A DNA stretch of 64,000 bases from Paenibacillus sp. ACRRY (GTDB lineage Bacteria > Bacillota > Bacilli > Paenibacillales > Paenibacillaceae), in NCBI RefSeq assembly GCF_022346995.1, contig NZ_JAKRNM010000004.1, positions 62,001 to 126,000 of the forward strand, written 5' to 3'. Positions 37,051 through 45,169 of this stretch are shown piece by piece. Each line of letters opens with the position of its first letter. Within the stretch, counting starts at the first letter, position 1. Below the pieces are notes generated by a model. It searched no databases and was not told where the DNA came from. It was given only the letters and a program-made list of their open reading frames with translations. Position numbers and translations under genes: made by a program.

Positions 37051-37416
37051 CTAGTTTATTAGGAAAATCAAATGGATTAAAGCAAAAATTCCCATGGGGT
37101 AGATGAATGACCTTGAGAATGAATTTTTAAATTGATTGCGAGGGTGCTTCTCAAATAAGAAATGCAATATCGTATGTATGATGAAAAAGATGTCCAGTAC
37201 CCAGAACGTAATCGTCTGATACGAACTGAATAGCAGGGAGAGGATGACGGTGTATATGGGCAGGTGCACCCATGTGAAATATGTATAAGCTTTCTCGTCT
37301 TCCATCTCTTTCAACACGATAAATAATCTCCACTCGGACCGCCTGATCGCATCCATTTCGTGCAGAAGAAATAGAGACAGGTTGAACAAAAACAAGACCA
37401 GTAACAAGTCAGGCAT
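37051..37416 (-). CDS. small membrane protein, DUF6713-like
   Basis: 121 residues with four hydrophobic segments (about 3-19, 46-66, 68-88, 102-120). LFLLHEMDAIRRSEWRLF between the first two is distinctive and resembles DUF6713-type membrane proteins of unknown role. Start ATG at 37416 follows GGGAGGCTTTAC. The DUF4003 gene lies 34 bases downstream on the same strand, so they may share a transcript. Confidence 0.7.
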   Translation of the reverse strand: MPDLLLVLFLFNLSLFLLHEMDAIRRSEWRLFIVLKEMEDEKAYTYFTWVHLPIYTVILSLLFSSYQTITFWVLDIFFIIHTILHFLFEKHPRNQFKNSFSRSFIYPMGIFALIHLIFLIN

Positions 37417-37520
37417 GTAAAGCCTCCCACTAAAGTGTTTATAGAAGATACGAATGGGCCCCGAGATTGTTCCAGTCTGTTGCCTGTTACGTCACTTTTC
37501 GATGTGGCTATATCCAAAGC

Positions 37521-37555
37521 ACAAAAATAACCTCCCAGATTGCGGGAGGGTTATT
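37521..37555 (-). terminator. terminator of the AraC/binding-protein fusion gene
   Basis: Read leftward: AATAACCCTCCC/GGGAGGTTATT with a short loop and TTTTTG. Confidence 0.8.
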
Positions 37556-37577
37556 GTGTTCTGTTTCTGTATAACTC

Positions 37578-39479
37578 CTATGGTTGTTTGGTCAAAGCAG
37601 CTTCTACCAGTTCAAGCGATTCGTTCTTGATATTGGGATAATCACCGAATACCCATTGAGGCATGATATGGATATTGCCGGCTTGTACTGCTTTCAGATG
37701 GCTCCATACGGCAGATTGTTTCATATCTTCGAGTACCTTTTCCGCTTCATCGTCCTGGCTCACGGTAGATTTGCCTATGGTCATAAAGATATGGTCTGGG
37801 TTCAATTCCGGTAGAGATTCAAGAGACAAATTCTCATATGAATCCTTCATGTTTGCCAGCTGAGGTACATACTTCAGTCCCAAATCCTTGGACAGGGTGG
37901 CGGCCAGATGAACATTAGGGCTGGCTACCTGCACATCTTTTTGAATACGCATGAACAGGAATGTCTCATCCGGTCCAACCTGCTTGGCAATGTTCTGTTT
38001 GACTTGTGCGGCCTTCAGATCATATTGCTCCAACCAGGTATCCGCTTCGGCTTGTTTACCGACAACGCCAGCAATCTCCTTCATTTCCTCCCGCCAATCA
38101 CCATCACCCCGGAACACCACGACAGGAGCTACTTTACTTAATTGCTCATAAACTTCGGGTTCGATATGACGGGCGATAATGAGCTCCGGTTCGCTCTCTA
38201 GGGCTGCTTCAAGGTTAATGCGGTCTCCGAGGGGCAGTATGCCTGCATTCTGCTCGGCTTCGTCCATATAGGGCAGAACCGTAGAGCCGCCATATGTGGT
38301 GGTCGCGTGTGGTTTTACGCCCAGGGCATACAGCGTATCCAGGATCCGATAATCGGCTGCAGCAATTTTGGTAGGTGTACCCTCAATCTTGGTCGTGCCC
38401 ATATCATGCTGATACTCTAACGGCTGACTTGCCTGGGATGGTTGAATGCTGGTCCCGCAAGCGCTGAGCATAATCATCATGCACATGAGCAATGCTACGG
38501 CTAGCGGTGCTTTATATTCTCTGGTCACGAGTGAATCTCCCTTCTTGCCTGAATGATCGTCTGCGTTGCTACGTTCTTCAGTATAGGAGAGAGCCGGAGA
38601 ATTCCATATGGAGGATTTGAACCTCTTATATGTAACATGTGATAACTGCCCTGTGGCAGCGAGCTTGCGGAATTGTCCAGGAACCACACCCGTGTGCTTT
38701 TTGAACCGCCGAATAAAATAAAACAAGTCCGCATATCCAACACGCTGTGCAATCTCCTGAATGGTGGCATCTGTTTCCAAGAGCAGCCGGATGGCCTTTT
38801 CCATTCGAAAATGTATGAGGTAATCAATGGGACTGCGGCCCATCTTGGCTTTGAATCTTCGGGACAAATACTGCACGTTATAATTCAATGCTTGCGAGAG
38901 ATGATCCAGTGTCACGGCTTCGGTGTAATGTTCTTCGATATATCGAATGGCCTGGTCTACCATATCCGGCTTGACGGACACTGCAGACTGATCATCCAGT
39001 TGATGCAGAATCTCATGCAAAAATAATTGAAAGATGGCACGTGCCTTGAATCGTGACAACTCTCCGCCATCCATCCAGGCTTCATACAGCTTGCGTGCAT
39101 GCTGATGCAGAACGGCCGGATAATTGGAAATCATGCCGAATGGCTCTGCCCAACGAGGGGTGGAAGGCTCCACCGAAAGGGACTGCGCTGCGGTCTGAAT
39201 CGGTTCCGTTTTGTACAAGATCAGATAGAATGCCATCGGTTCCTTCGTCATGATTTCAACATGAATACCTTTGCTTCCATGAAGCACGTGATTATGGGAG
39301 ACGAGGTAGGAAGTATGGTTCATGACAAGACTTCCCTGCCCCTGGCAGATGAGGTAGAAGCCGTTCGCAGGAAGACGATAGGGTGGAAGAGATTGGGCCG
39401 CTGGGATCAGAGTATAGCGAACATCAAGTATATTCAGGGACGATTGAGTCCATTGCTGCATCAAGGTGGGAAAATCCAT
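37578..39479 (-). CDS. fusion of AraC regulator with ferric-siderophore substrate-binding domain, Btr-like
   Basis: 633 residues. Parts: an AraC sensor domain (1-170), two AraC helix-turn-helix units (about 173-275), a polar linker (about 278-320), a complete lipoprotein signal peptide (318-341, ending LSAC with Cys341) and an FeuA/FepB-type iron-siderophore-binding domain (about 355-633; IAAADYRILDTLYALGVKP, LEAALESEPELII). B. subtilis Btr has the same two domains but no lipobox between them. A GTG at 38528 (codon 318) has AAGAAGGGAG 8 bases upstream, so the lipoprotein could also be made alone. Start ATG at 39479 follows AGGAGGAGTTC. The promoter spacer upstream is a Fur box. No permease genes are adjacent. 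Confidence 0.9.
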   Translation of the reverse strand: MDFPTLMQQWTQSSLNILDVRYTLIPAAQSLPPYRLPANGFYLICQGQGSLVMNHTSYLVSHNHVLHGSKGIHVEIMTKEPMAFYLILYKTEPIQTAAQSLSVEPSTPRWAEPFGMISNYPAVLHQHARKLYEAWMDGGELSRFKARAIFQLFLHEILHQLDDQSAVSVKPDMVDQAIRYIEEHYTEAVTLDHLSQALNYNVQYLSRRFKAKMGRSPIDYLIHFRMEKAIRLLLETDATIQEIAQRVGYADLFYFIRRFKKHTGVVPGQFRKLAATGQLSHVTYKRFKSSIWNSPALSYTEERSNADDHSGKKGDSLVTREYKAPLAVALLMCMMIMLSACGTSIQPSQASQPLEYQHDMGTTKIEGTPTKIAAADYRILDTLYALGVKPHATTTYGGSTVLPYMDEAEQNAGILPLGDRINLEAALESEPELIIARHIEPEVYEQLSKVAPVVVFRGDGDWREEMKEIAGVVGKQAEADTWLEQYDLKAAQVKQNIAKQVGPDETFLFMRIQKDVQVASPNVHLAATLSKDLGLKYVPQLANMKDSYENLSLESLPELNPDHIFMTIGKSTVSQDDEAEKVLEDMKQSAVWSHLKAVQAGNIHIMPQWVFGDYPNIKNESLELVEAALTKQP

Positions 39480-39527
39480 GAACTCCTCCTATCCATAGTG
39501 AAAGCCATTAATTTATTTTTGTACATT

Positions 39528-39556
39528 ATTATAAATGATAATCATTCTCATTTCAA
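39528..39556 (-). promoter_or_regulatory. sigma-A promoter with a Fur box filling its spacer
   Basis: On the minus strand TTGAAA (39556-39551), 17 bp, TATAAT (39533-39528). The spacer holds a Fur box, plus-strand TGATAATCATTCTCA (39536-39550), with one mismatch to the 7-1-7 consensus TGATAATNATTATCA. Iron-loaded Fur should block the polymerase, so the downstream gene is expressed under iron limitation. Confidence 0.85.
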
Positions 39557-39695
39557 ACGCTTCCTTACATTCCTTGTTGTATTTCTTCGGCACATCTCGT
39601 ACAATTTGGTGAAGTAATTCTGCATTGCGTTAATGTGAACATGAAAATGTAATTCTGACAACACGAAGCTGCACACAAGAAAAGGGGAGAATCGT

Positions 39696-41075
39696 TTGGA
39701 ATCGAAGCAACTATCTAGAGGGCTAAAGCCCCGTCACGTTGAGCTGATTGCACTCGGGGGTACAATCGGCGTTGGATTGTTCATGGGATCGGCGAGTACG
39801 ATCAAATGGGCAGGTCCTTCGGTGCTGCTGGCCTATCTGCTGGCCGGGATCATTATCTTTTTTGTCATGCGTATTATGGGAGAAATGTTGATTCAGGAGC
39901 CTGTCACCGGATCCTTTGCCACATTTGCTCATAAATATATCAGTCCGCTTGCCGGGTTCCTGACCGCCTGGAGTTACTGGTTCCTCTGGGTAACGGTGGG
40001 GATGGCGGAAGTAACGGCGATCGGTATTTATGTCGGCTACTGGTTCCCGGATATTCCACAATGGCTGCCGGCACTGGCTGGTGTGCTTATTATTGCGGCG
40101 GCGAATCTGGCTGCGGTTAAATATTACGGGGAGTTTGAATTCTGGTTCGCCATGATTAAGGTAACAGCCATTGTGTTCATGATCGTGATCGGAACCGGCT
40201 TAATCTTCTTCGGTCTGGGTAACGGTGGACAGCCGATCGGATTATCGAACCTGGTGAGTCATGGGGGCTTCTTCCCTGGAGGAATAAAAGGATTCCTTTT
40301 TGCTCTATGTATCGTAACGGCAGCCTATCAGGGCGTGGAAATGGTCGGCATTACGGCAGGGGAAGCGGAGAATCCGAAGCATACGCTGCGTAAAGCGATC
40401 AAAAATATCGTATGGCGTATCCTTATCTTTTATGTAGGAGCCATCTTTGTCATCGTGACACTGTACCCCTGGAACGAAGTGGGACAGACGGGAAGCCCGT
40501 TTGTACTCACATTTGCCAAAGTCGGTATCGTGGCTGCTGCGGGCATTATCAACTTCGTGGTGCTCACGGCGGCGATGTCGGGGTGTAACAGCGGAATTTA
40601 CAGTGCGGGACGTATGTTATATACGCTTGCTGAGAATGGACAGGCACCTGCCTTCTTCAAAAAGCTGTCCAAAGGCGGGGTTCCTCGCAACAGTATCATC
40701 ATTACGATCTCCCTGTTGTTGATCGGTGTAATATTGAACTACCTGATGCCGGATTCCAAGTTGTTCCTGTATATCTACAGTGCAAGTGTTCTTCCGGGGA
40801 TGGTGCCTTGGTTCGCACTCGCCTTCAGCCAGTTCCGATTCAGAAAGCGTTGGGGTAATGAGATGGGTGAACACAACTTCAAGTCCAAATGGTTCCCCAT
40901 CAGCAACTACATTATTATTGTATATCTGCTCCTGGTTATCATCGGGATGGCGTTTAACCCGGATACACGCTTGCCCCTAATTGTGGGTGCGACCTTTATG
41001 GCCATCGTGGTAATCGGATATTTCATATTCGGTATTGGGAAAAAGCAGCGTGTAGAGGGCAGAGAAGATCATTAA
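39696..41075 (+). CDS. amino acid permease, APC superfamily (AapA/CycA/LysP type)
   Basis: 459 residues with 12 membrane segments. [28 protein letters not shown] (in part), [21 protein letters not shown] and [23 protein letters not shown] (in part) are hallmarks of the amino acid-polyamine-organocation family, subgroup AAT. It imports an amino acid with protons; the substrate is not readable. The TTG start has AAAGGGGAG about 8 bases before. It is divergent from the Fur-controlled fusion gene and ends at a terminator. Confidence 0.9.
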   Translation: MESKQLSRGLKPRHVELIALGGTIGVGLFMGSASTIKWAGPSVLLAYLLAGIIIFFVMRIMGEMLIQEPVTGSFATFAHKYISPLAGFLTAWSYWFLWVTVGMAEVTAIGIYVGYWFPDIPQWLPALAGVLIIAAANLAAVKYYGEFEFWFAMIKVTAIVFMIVIGTGLIFFGLGNGGQPIGLSNLVSHGGFFPGGIKGFLFALCIVTAAYQGVEMVGITAGEAENPKHTLRKAIKNIVWRILIFYVGAIFVIVTLYPWNEVGQTGSPFVLTFAKVGIVAAAGIINFVVLTAAMSGCNSGIYSAGRMLYTLAENGQAPAFFKKLSKGGVPRNSIIITISLLLIGVILNYLMPDSKLFLYIYSASVLPGMVPWFALAFSQFRFRKRWGNEMGEHNFKSKWFPISNYIIIVYLLLVIIGMAFNPDTRLPLIVGATFMAIVVIGYFIFGIGKKQRVEGREDH

Positions 41076-41114
41076 TTTGAATATGGTAACATTGTAATAT
41101 CATCGTATCGTATA

Positions 41115-41179
41115 TGCATTCCTTGAACACATCGGAGAACCTTCGGGTAATCCAATGCGATTCAGGGAGTGCATTTTTT
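41115..41179 (+). terminator. terminator of the permease gene
   Basis: Stem TGCATTCCTTGAA/TTCAGGGAGTGCA with G-U pairs and an inner small hairpin, then TTTTTT. It ends just before the MerR-type promoter of the next gene. Confidence 0.7.
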
Positions 41180-41199
41180 GTGTCCTCTAAATTTCCCTC

Positions 41200-41230
41200 T
41201 TGAATCTCCTGTTACTGGAGGTTTTAGGAT
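41200..41230 (+). promoter_or_regulatory. MerR-type promoter of the membrane hydrolase gene
   Basis: TTGAAT (41200-41205) and TAGGAT (41225-41230) are 19 bp apart, the overlong spacer typical of MerR-activated promoters. The spacer begins with the palindrome CTCCTGTTACTGGAG (41206-41220), nearly the same as that before the MerR gene at 43865. Confidence 0.8.
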
Positions 41231-41298
41231 ATGAACTAGAAGAGCTGCTGCGCGATCCATATCAATTCCATTGCGGCAGACAAGGGGGCATAAGCAAG

Positions 41299-42813
41299 AT
41301 GAGGACAATCGAATGGATTTATCTTATTTTCAACGTAATGATGCTGGTGTGGTTGATCGGGGGACGGAATAAACCGCGGAAATGGGTATGGGGAGGGCTG
41401 GTTATATCGGCTGCCCTGCTGGTGATCCATGGTCTGGTCGAGGGAATGCGCTGGCCGATGATCCCGGCATACCTGCTGACACTGGTTCCTGCGGTTGTTG
41501 TAATCACAGAAGCAAGACGGCATCGGCGTGTAGGTGTGATCTCGGAAAAAGGTAAACGTGCTGCCCGTTCAACTGCTTCTGCAGCGCGAAAGTCTGGTCG
41601 TGTAAGGGCCATTACAGCATCGTTGCTGGTACTGGTGTATGCAGCGGTTGCGGTAGGTCTGCCGCTTCTATTTCCGGTATTTTCGTTTGAAAAACCAACA
41701 GGTCCTTATGGTATCGGCACAGTCTCCTATGATTGGACGGACAATAGCCGGGAGGAATTGCTGACGAGTACCGCCGGAGACCAAAGGGAGCTGATGGTAC
41801 AGATCTGGTATCCAACAGATCCCGATGCCAAGGGGAAAACAGCTCCGTATGTAAACGATCCAGCGGTTTATGCAACAGCCTTCAATGAAGTGCTGCAGCT
41901 GCCGAAGCTGTTATTCTCAAGTTTGGGCCAGGTCCAAACTCATGCAATACAGGAAGCATCGTTATCGGATGCGGAAGCCAAGTATCCGGTAATCCTTTTC
42001 TCTCATGGTCTGCATGGCTACGAAAATCAGAATACGTTCCAGGTGGAGCAGCTTGTTAGTCAGGGTTACATTGTCGTTGGCATTAATCACACCTACAGCA
42101 GTTTGGTATCCGTATTTTCGGATGGACGGGTGGCTCAGTTTGAATCGGAGGGTAAAAAGGGCTTCGAACAGCTGCAATTCAGTTATATGGACAAGCTTAA
42201 TGAGACCTGGGTGAAGGATGCGCAATTTGTACTGGATGAGGTGGAGAAATTGGCTGCGAATGATCCGAGCGGACGTTTTACCGGTCACATGGATCTGGAC
42301 AACATGGGCATGTTCGGGCATTCATTTGGCGGGGCAACGACGGTACAGATGTTGATGGATGATCCGCGCCTCAAGGCAGGCATGAATATGGATGGGGTAC
42401 TTTTTGGCGAGAAACGCATTCCTGCTGAAGGAGTTGGCAAACCGTTCCTGATGATGAGTGCAGACACAACAGTTGCAGGAACAAGCATCATGAGTGACGA
42501 AGAGATCGCTGCCATGGGCACGACCCGTCCGGAAGCCGAGAAATACTATGAGGAAGTATACGCACGCTATGAGCCGGTAACGGCAGAAGGGAACTACTGG
42601 ATGGAACTGAATAACACCAAACATCTGAGTTTCTCTGACCTCTATTTGATATCTCCTATTCTGGAATGGTCCCAGGGTGTAGATGCGCATGAGGCACAAC
42701 AGTTGATAAATGATACAACCATCGACTTTTTTAATCACTACCTGAAAGGACAACCGCTGCGGATGGATAGTAACGTGGGAGAACATGAATCCTATTCGTT
42801 GAAAAAGGGATAA
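41299..42813 (+). CDS. membrane-anchored alpha/beta hydrolase, PAF-acetylhydrolase-like
   Basis: 504 residues. Three hydrophobic segments near the N-terminus (about 4-20, 31-45, 52-70) and a fourth at about 110-130 anchor it; the rest is an alpha/beta hydrolase outside the membrane. The nucleophile elbow is GHSFGGAT, an oxyanion-type SHGLHGYENQ lies upstream, and a late His (NTKHLSFSDLYL) completes a likely triad. The fold resembles the platelet-activating-factor acetylhydrolase group; the substrate is unknown. The ATG at 41299 has AAGGGGG 10 bases upstream; the frame before it overlaps the promoter. Controlled by a MerR-type promoter and convergent with that regulator's gene. Confidence 0.85.
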   Translation: MRTIEWIYLIFNVMMLVWLIGGRNKPRKWVWGGLVISAALLVIHGLVEGMRWPMIPAYLLTLVPAVVVITEARRHRRVGVISEKGKRAARSTASAARKSGRVRAITASLLVLVYAAVAVGLPLLFPVFSFEKPTGPYGIGTVSYDWTDNSREELLTSTAGDQRELMVQIWYPTDPDAKGKTAPYVNDPAVYATAFNEVLQLPKLLFSSLGQVQTHAIQEASLSDAEAKYPVILFSHGLHGYENQNTFQVEQLVSQGYIVVGINHTYSSLVSVFSDGRVAQFESEGKKGFEQLQFSYMDKLNETWVKDAQFVLDEVEKLAANDPSGRFTGHMDLDNMGMFGHSFGGATTVQMLMDDPRLKAGMNMDGVLFGEKRIPAEGVGKPFLMMSADTTVAGTSIMSDEEIAAMGTTRPEAEKYYEEVYARYEPVTAEGNYWMELNNTKHLSFSDLYLISPILEWSQGVDAHEAQQLINDTTIDFFNHYLKGQPLRMDSNVGEHESYSLKKG

Positions 42814-42819
42814 ACGGTT

Positions 42820-42856
42820 AAATGGAAGGAGACTGGACTTCAGTCTTCTTCCATTT
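42820..42856. terminator. bidirectional terminator between hydrolase and MerR genes
   Basis: AAATGGAAG..AGACTG / CAGTCT..CTTCCATTT pairs around a 5-base loop. It overlaps the last codons of the MerR gene. T-rich on the plus side, A-rich before it, so it can act for both. Confidence 0.75.
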
Positions 42857-43835
42857 GTTGTAACCGCAGCCGCATGCCTTCCTGAAGCAGGTTAATCCCG
42901 TCGACGATCTCACTCCACTCGGGGTTCACCACCGTACACAGCCTGTTAAAGCGGAGGATGCGCTCCGTAACAGAGTCCAGCATGTACTGAGCCTGAGTTC
43001 GGAAAAAAGCTTCCGGGTCTCCGGTATGCTCATTACTTGCGTACAACATGACAAAATCCTGCACGATCGCCTGAACCGCAGGACTGTCTGGCGGCCATTG
43101 CTTGGACAATGCCTCGGTGGCCCGGACGCGGATTTCCTCCATTTTCTTCACCCAGACTTCCGCCTCAACCTGTGGATGGTTCGCCATCGTGAAGAAGGGG
43201 AGTTCGAGTCGCGCCAGATCGGCAAAATAATCCGGATCATTAATGATTTCCTGAATTTCGTTCCAGGCCATCGTTTGCTCGGCAGACATTTTGGTATCTT
43301 TCATCAAGTATTTATCAAAGAAATGCAAGAATGAAACTCTCCATTCCTGCGGAATTCCGTCCAGGAGATGGGATTCTTCCATTTTGGCAGACACGAACTG
43401 TTTGCGTTTCTTGGCATGGGCCGTAAGCGAATCCACCAGGCTGGATACATAGCTGAGAGATTGACCTGCATGCAATGGAGCTTCGGCTTCATGCTGCTTG
43501 GCTTGCTGCAAAATGGAGAGCATGGAATTCAGCGTGCCGATCTGGGTCTCAAGCGCTTCAATCTGCAGGTCCAGCGCCTGCGAGACACCCAGTTCACCAG
43601 ACATGAGCTTGCGAATATCCGGTATGCCGAAATTCAGATAGCGAAGCGTTGTGATTAGCTCCAGTCGCCACAGGTCTTGGGGGGTGTAGAGACGGTGGCC
43701 GCCTTCCGTGTGCAGAGAGGGATGAACCAGTCCGATCTCGTCGTAATAACGGATCGTTTTAACGGTGGAACCAATCATTTTGGCGGCTTCGCCGATCGAA
43801 TAGGTATGTTGATTAGAACCGTGATTTGAATCCAA
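42840..43835 (-). CDS. MerR family transcriptional regulator with large helical effector domain
   Basis: 331 residues. The N-terminal winged helix-turn-helix is TYSIGEAAKMIGSTVKTIRYYDEIGLVHP with GGHRLYTPQDLWRLE; a coiled-coil dimer helix (about 90-125) follows, then a C-terminal helical domain of about 200 residues, longer than in metal sensors, so a small-molecule or antibiotic ligand is more likely. I start at TTG 43835, which has GAGGTGAT 5-6 bases upstream. An in-frame ATG at 43856 overlaps the -10 box and would precede the transcript start. It probably controls itself and the hydrolase gene. Confidence 0.88.
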   Translation of the reverse strand: MDSNHGSNQHTYSIGEAAKMIGSTVKTIRYYDEIGLVHPSLHTEGGHRLYTPQDLWRLELITTLRYLNFGIPDIRKLMSGELGVSQALDLQIEALETQIGTLNSMLSILQQAKQHEAEAPLHAGQSLSYVSSLVDSLTAHAKKRKQFVSAKMEESHLLDGIPQEWRVSFLHFFDKYLMKDTKMSAEQTMAWNEIQEIINDPDYFADLARLELPFFTMANHPQVEAEVWVKKMEEIRVRATEALSKQWPPDSPAVQAIVQDFVMLYASNEHTGDPEAFFRTQAQYMLDSVTERILRFNRLCTVVNPEWSEIVDGINLLQEGMRLRLQQMEED

Positions 43836-43854
43836 TAAAATCACCTCATGATCC

Positions 43855-43885
43855 ATTATATAACCTCCAGTTACTGGAGATTCAA
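43855..43885 (-). promoter_or_regulatory. MerR-type promoter of the regulator gene
   Basis: On the minus strand TTGAAT (43885-43880), 19 bp, TATAAT (43860-43855). The spacer carries the perfect palindrome CTCCAGTAACTGGAG (CTCCAGTTACTGGAG on the plus strand, 43865-43879). Same box, same spacing and nearly the same operator as at 41200. Confidence 0.85.
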
Positions 43886-44010
43886 TTGTACAGCAGCTGC
43901 CATAAGGAAATGGTCAAGCTCAGTTTAAATTCCATCCATCTCGGTTACAAAGAAAAGAGTGCAACTTTTATGAAACCCAACTATAAATAAATTGAAATTT
44001 ACACGTTCAC

Positions 44011-44147
44011 GAAGAGAGCAGAAATAACCTGGAGAAACGGAGTGTTCGCCTTTATCCCCGGATTTCCCCCTTAATAAAGGGGAGATAAAGAAATCTGGGG
44101 ATAACAGCGATCGTAAGGTTGTTCTGTGATCGTAGTGACCACTTGTA
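44011..44147 (+). repeat. dispersed structured repeat, copy 2
   Basis: Matches copies 1 and 3. Here the central stem is TTTATCCCCGGATTTC with GAAATCTGGGGATAA, topped by CCCCTT/AAGGGG. The terminal hairpin is CTGT-GATC-GTAG, where copies 1 and 3 have CTGC/GCAG and CTAC/GTAG. It ends 25 bases before the SDR gene. A minus-strand frame of 82 codons over it is an artefact of the repeat. Confidence 0.8.
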
Positions 44148-44171
44148 AATTTCCCCGAGGAGGAATTGAAC

Positions 44172-45074
44172 ATGGCTAATCAAGACCAGCATACTGTACA
44201 AGATCCGACAACACAATATCCGAAGGCAACATCAGAATGGAAACAGCAGCAGGAAGAGCCAGGACTTCAGCGCGAGATGACACCTGTGCCTGATGCAGGC
44301 GAAAAGAGCTACAAAGGCAGCGGACGTCTGACTGGACGTAAAGCCGTAGTGACCGGTGCAGACAGCGGGATTGGCCGCGCGGCGGCGATTGCTTTTGCCC
44401 GTGAAGGCGCGGATGTTGTGCTGTCTTATCTTCCTGAAGAAGAAGCGGATGCCAAAGAAGTGGTACAGCTGATTGAAGAAGCAGGCCGTAAGGCTGTTGC
44501 GATTCCCGGTGACCTGAAGGATGAGAACTATTGCGAGCAGCTCATTGAGTCTGCCGTTAAGGAGCTTGGCGGGATCGATATCCTTGCCAACGTGGCAGGT
44601 AAACAGCAGTTTGTGGAACAGATTGCAGATCTGACTACAGAGCAATTCGATGCGACATTCAAAACGAATGTGTACTCCATGTTCTGGCTCTGCAAAGCAG
44701 CTGTAAAACATATGAAACCAGGCAGCTCCATCATCAATACGTCGTCCATTCAGGCGTACAGTCCTTCACCAATCCTGCTGGATTATGCAACGACGAAGGC
44801 GGCCATCAACACGTTCAGCAAAGCACTGGCCCAGCAGGTCGGCAGCAAAGGCATTCGTGTGAACGTTGTTGCGCCAGGTCCGGTATGGACACCACTTCAG
44901 GTGGTTGGCGGACAACCCGTCGAGAAGCTTGCTAGTTTCGGCTCCAACACACCACTTGGTCGTGCAGGACAACCTGCCGAGATGGCACCTGCCTTTGTAT
45001 TCCTGGCGAGTCAGGAATCCAGTTACGTGAGCGGTGAGACACTGAATGCCAATGGTGGTACGGTTAGTCCATAA
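44172..45074 (+). CDS. SDR family oxidoreductase, general-stress YhdF/YhxC type
   Basis: 300 residues. After a polar N-terminal extension of about 50 residues comes a Rossmann domain with TGADSGIG, then NVAGKQ, the catalytic Ser in NTSSIQAY and YATTK. The extension with [19 protein letters not shown] is typical of the YhdF/YhxC/GsiB-neighbour group of stress-induced dehydrogenases. Substrate unknown. ATG at 44172 has GAGGAGG 7 bases upstream; a TTG six bases earlier is less well spaced. It follows repeat copy 2. Confidence 0.9.
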   Translation: MANQDQHTVQDPTTQYPKATSEWKQQQEEPGLQREMTPVPDAGEKSYKGSGRLTGRKAVVTGADSGIGRAAAIAFAREGADVVLSYLPEEEADAKEVVQLIEEAGRKAVAIPGDLKDENYCEQLIESAVKELGGIDILANVAGKQQFVEQIADLTTEQFDATFKTNVYSMFWLCKAAVKHMKPGSSIINTSSIQAYSPSPILLDYATTKAAINTFSKALAQQVGSKGIRVNVVAPGPVWTPLQVVGGQPVEKLASFGSNTPLGRAGQPAEMAPAFVFLASQESSYVSGETLNANGGTVSP

Positions 45075-45118
45075 TAGGAGGCCATAAATGGGCCCCCAAT
45101 TGATTAGCATTTGTTAAG

Positions 45119-45157
45119 CAAAGAACTCCATCCCCGATAGGGGGGATGGAGTTCTTT
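45119..45157. terminator. bidirectional terminator
   Basis: A 17-bp perfect stem CAAAGAACTCCATCCCC/GGGGATGGAGTTCTTTG between the SDR gene and the convergent transglutaminase gene. Confidence 0.9.
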
Positions 45158-45169
45158 GTGTTTTGGTTT

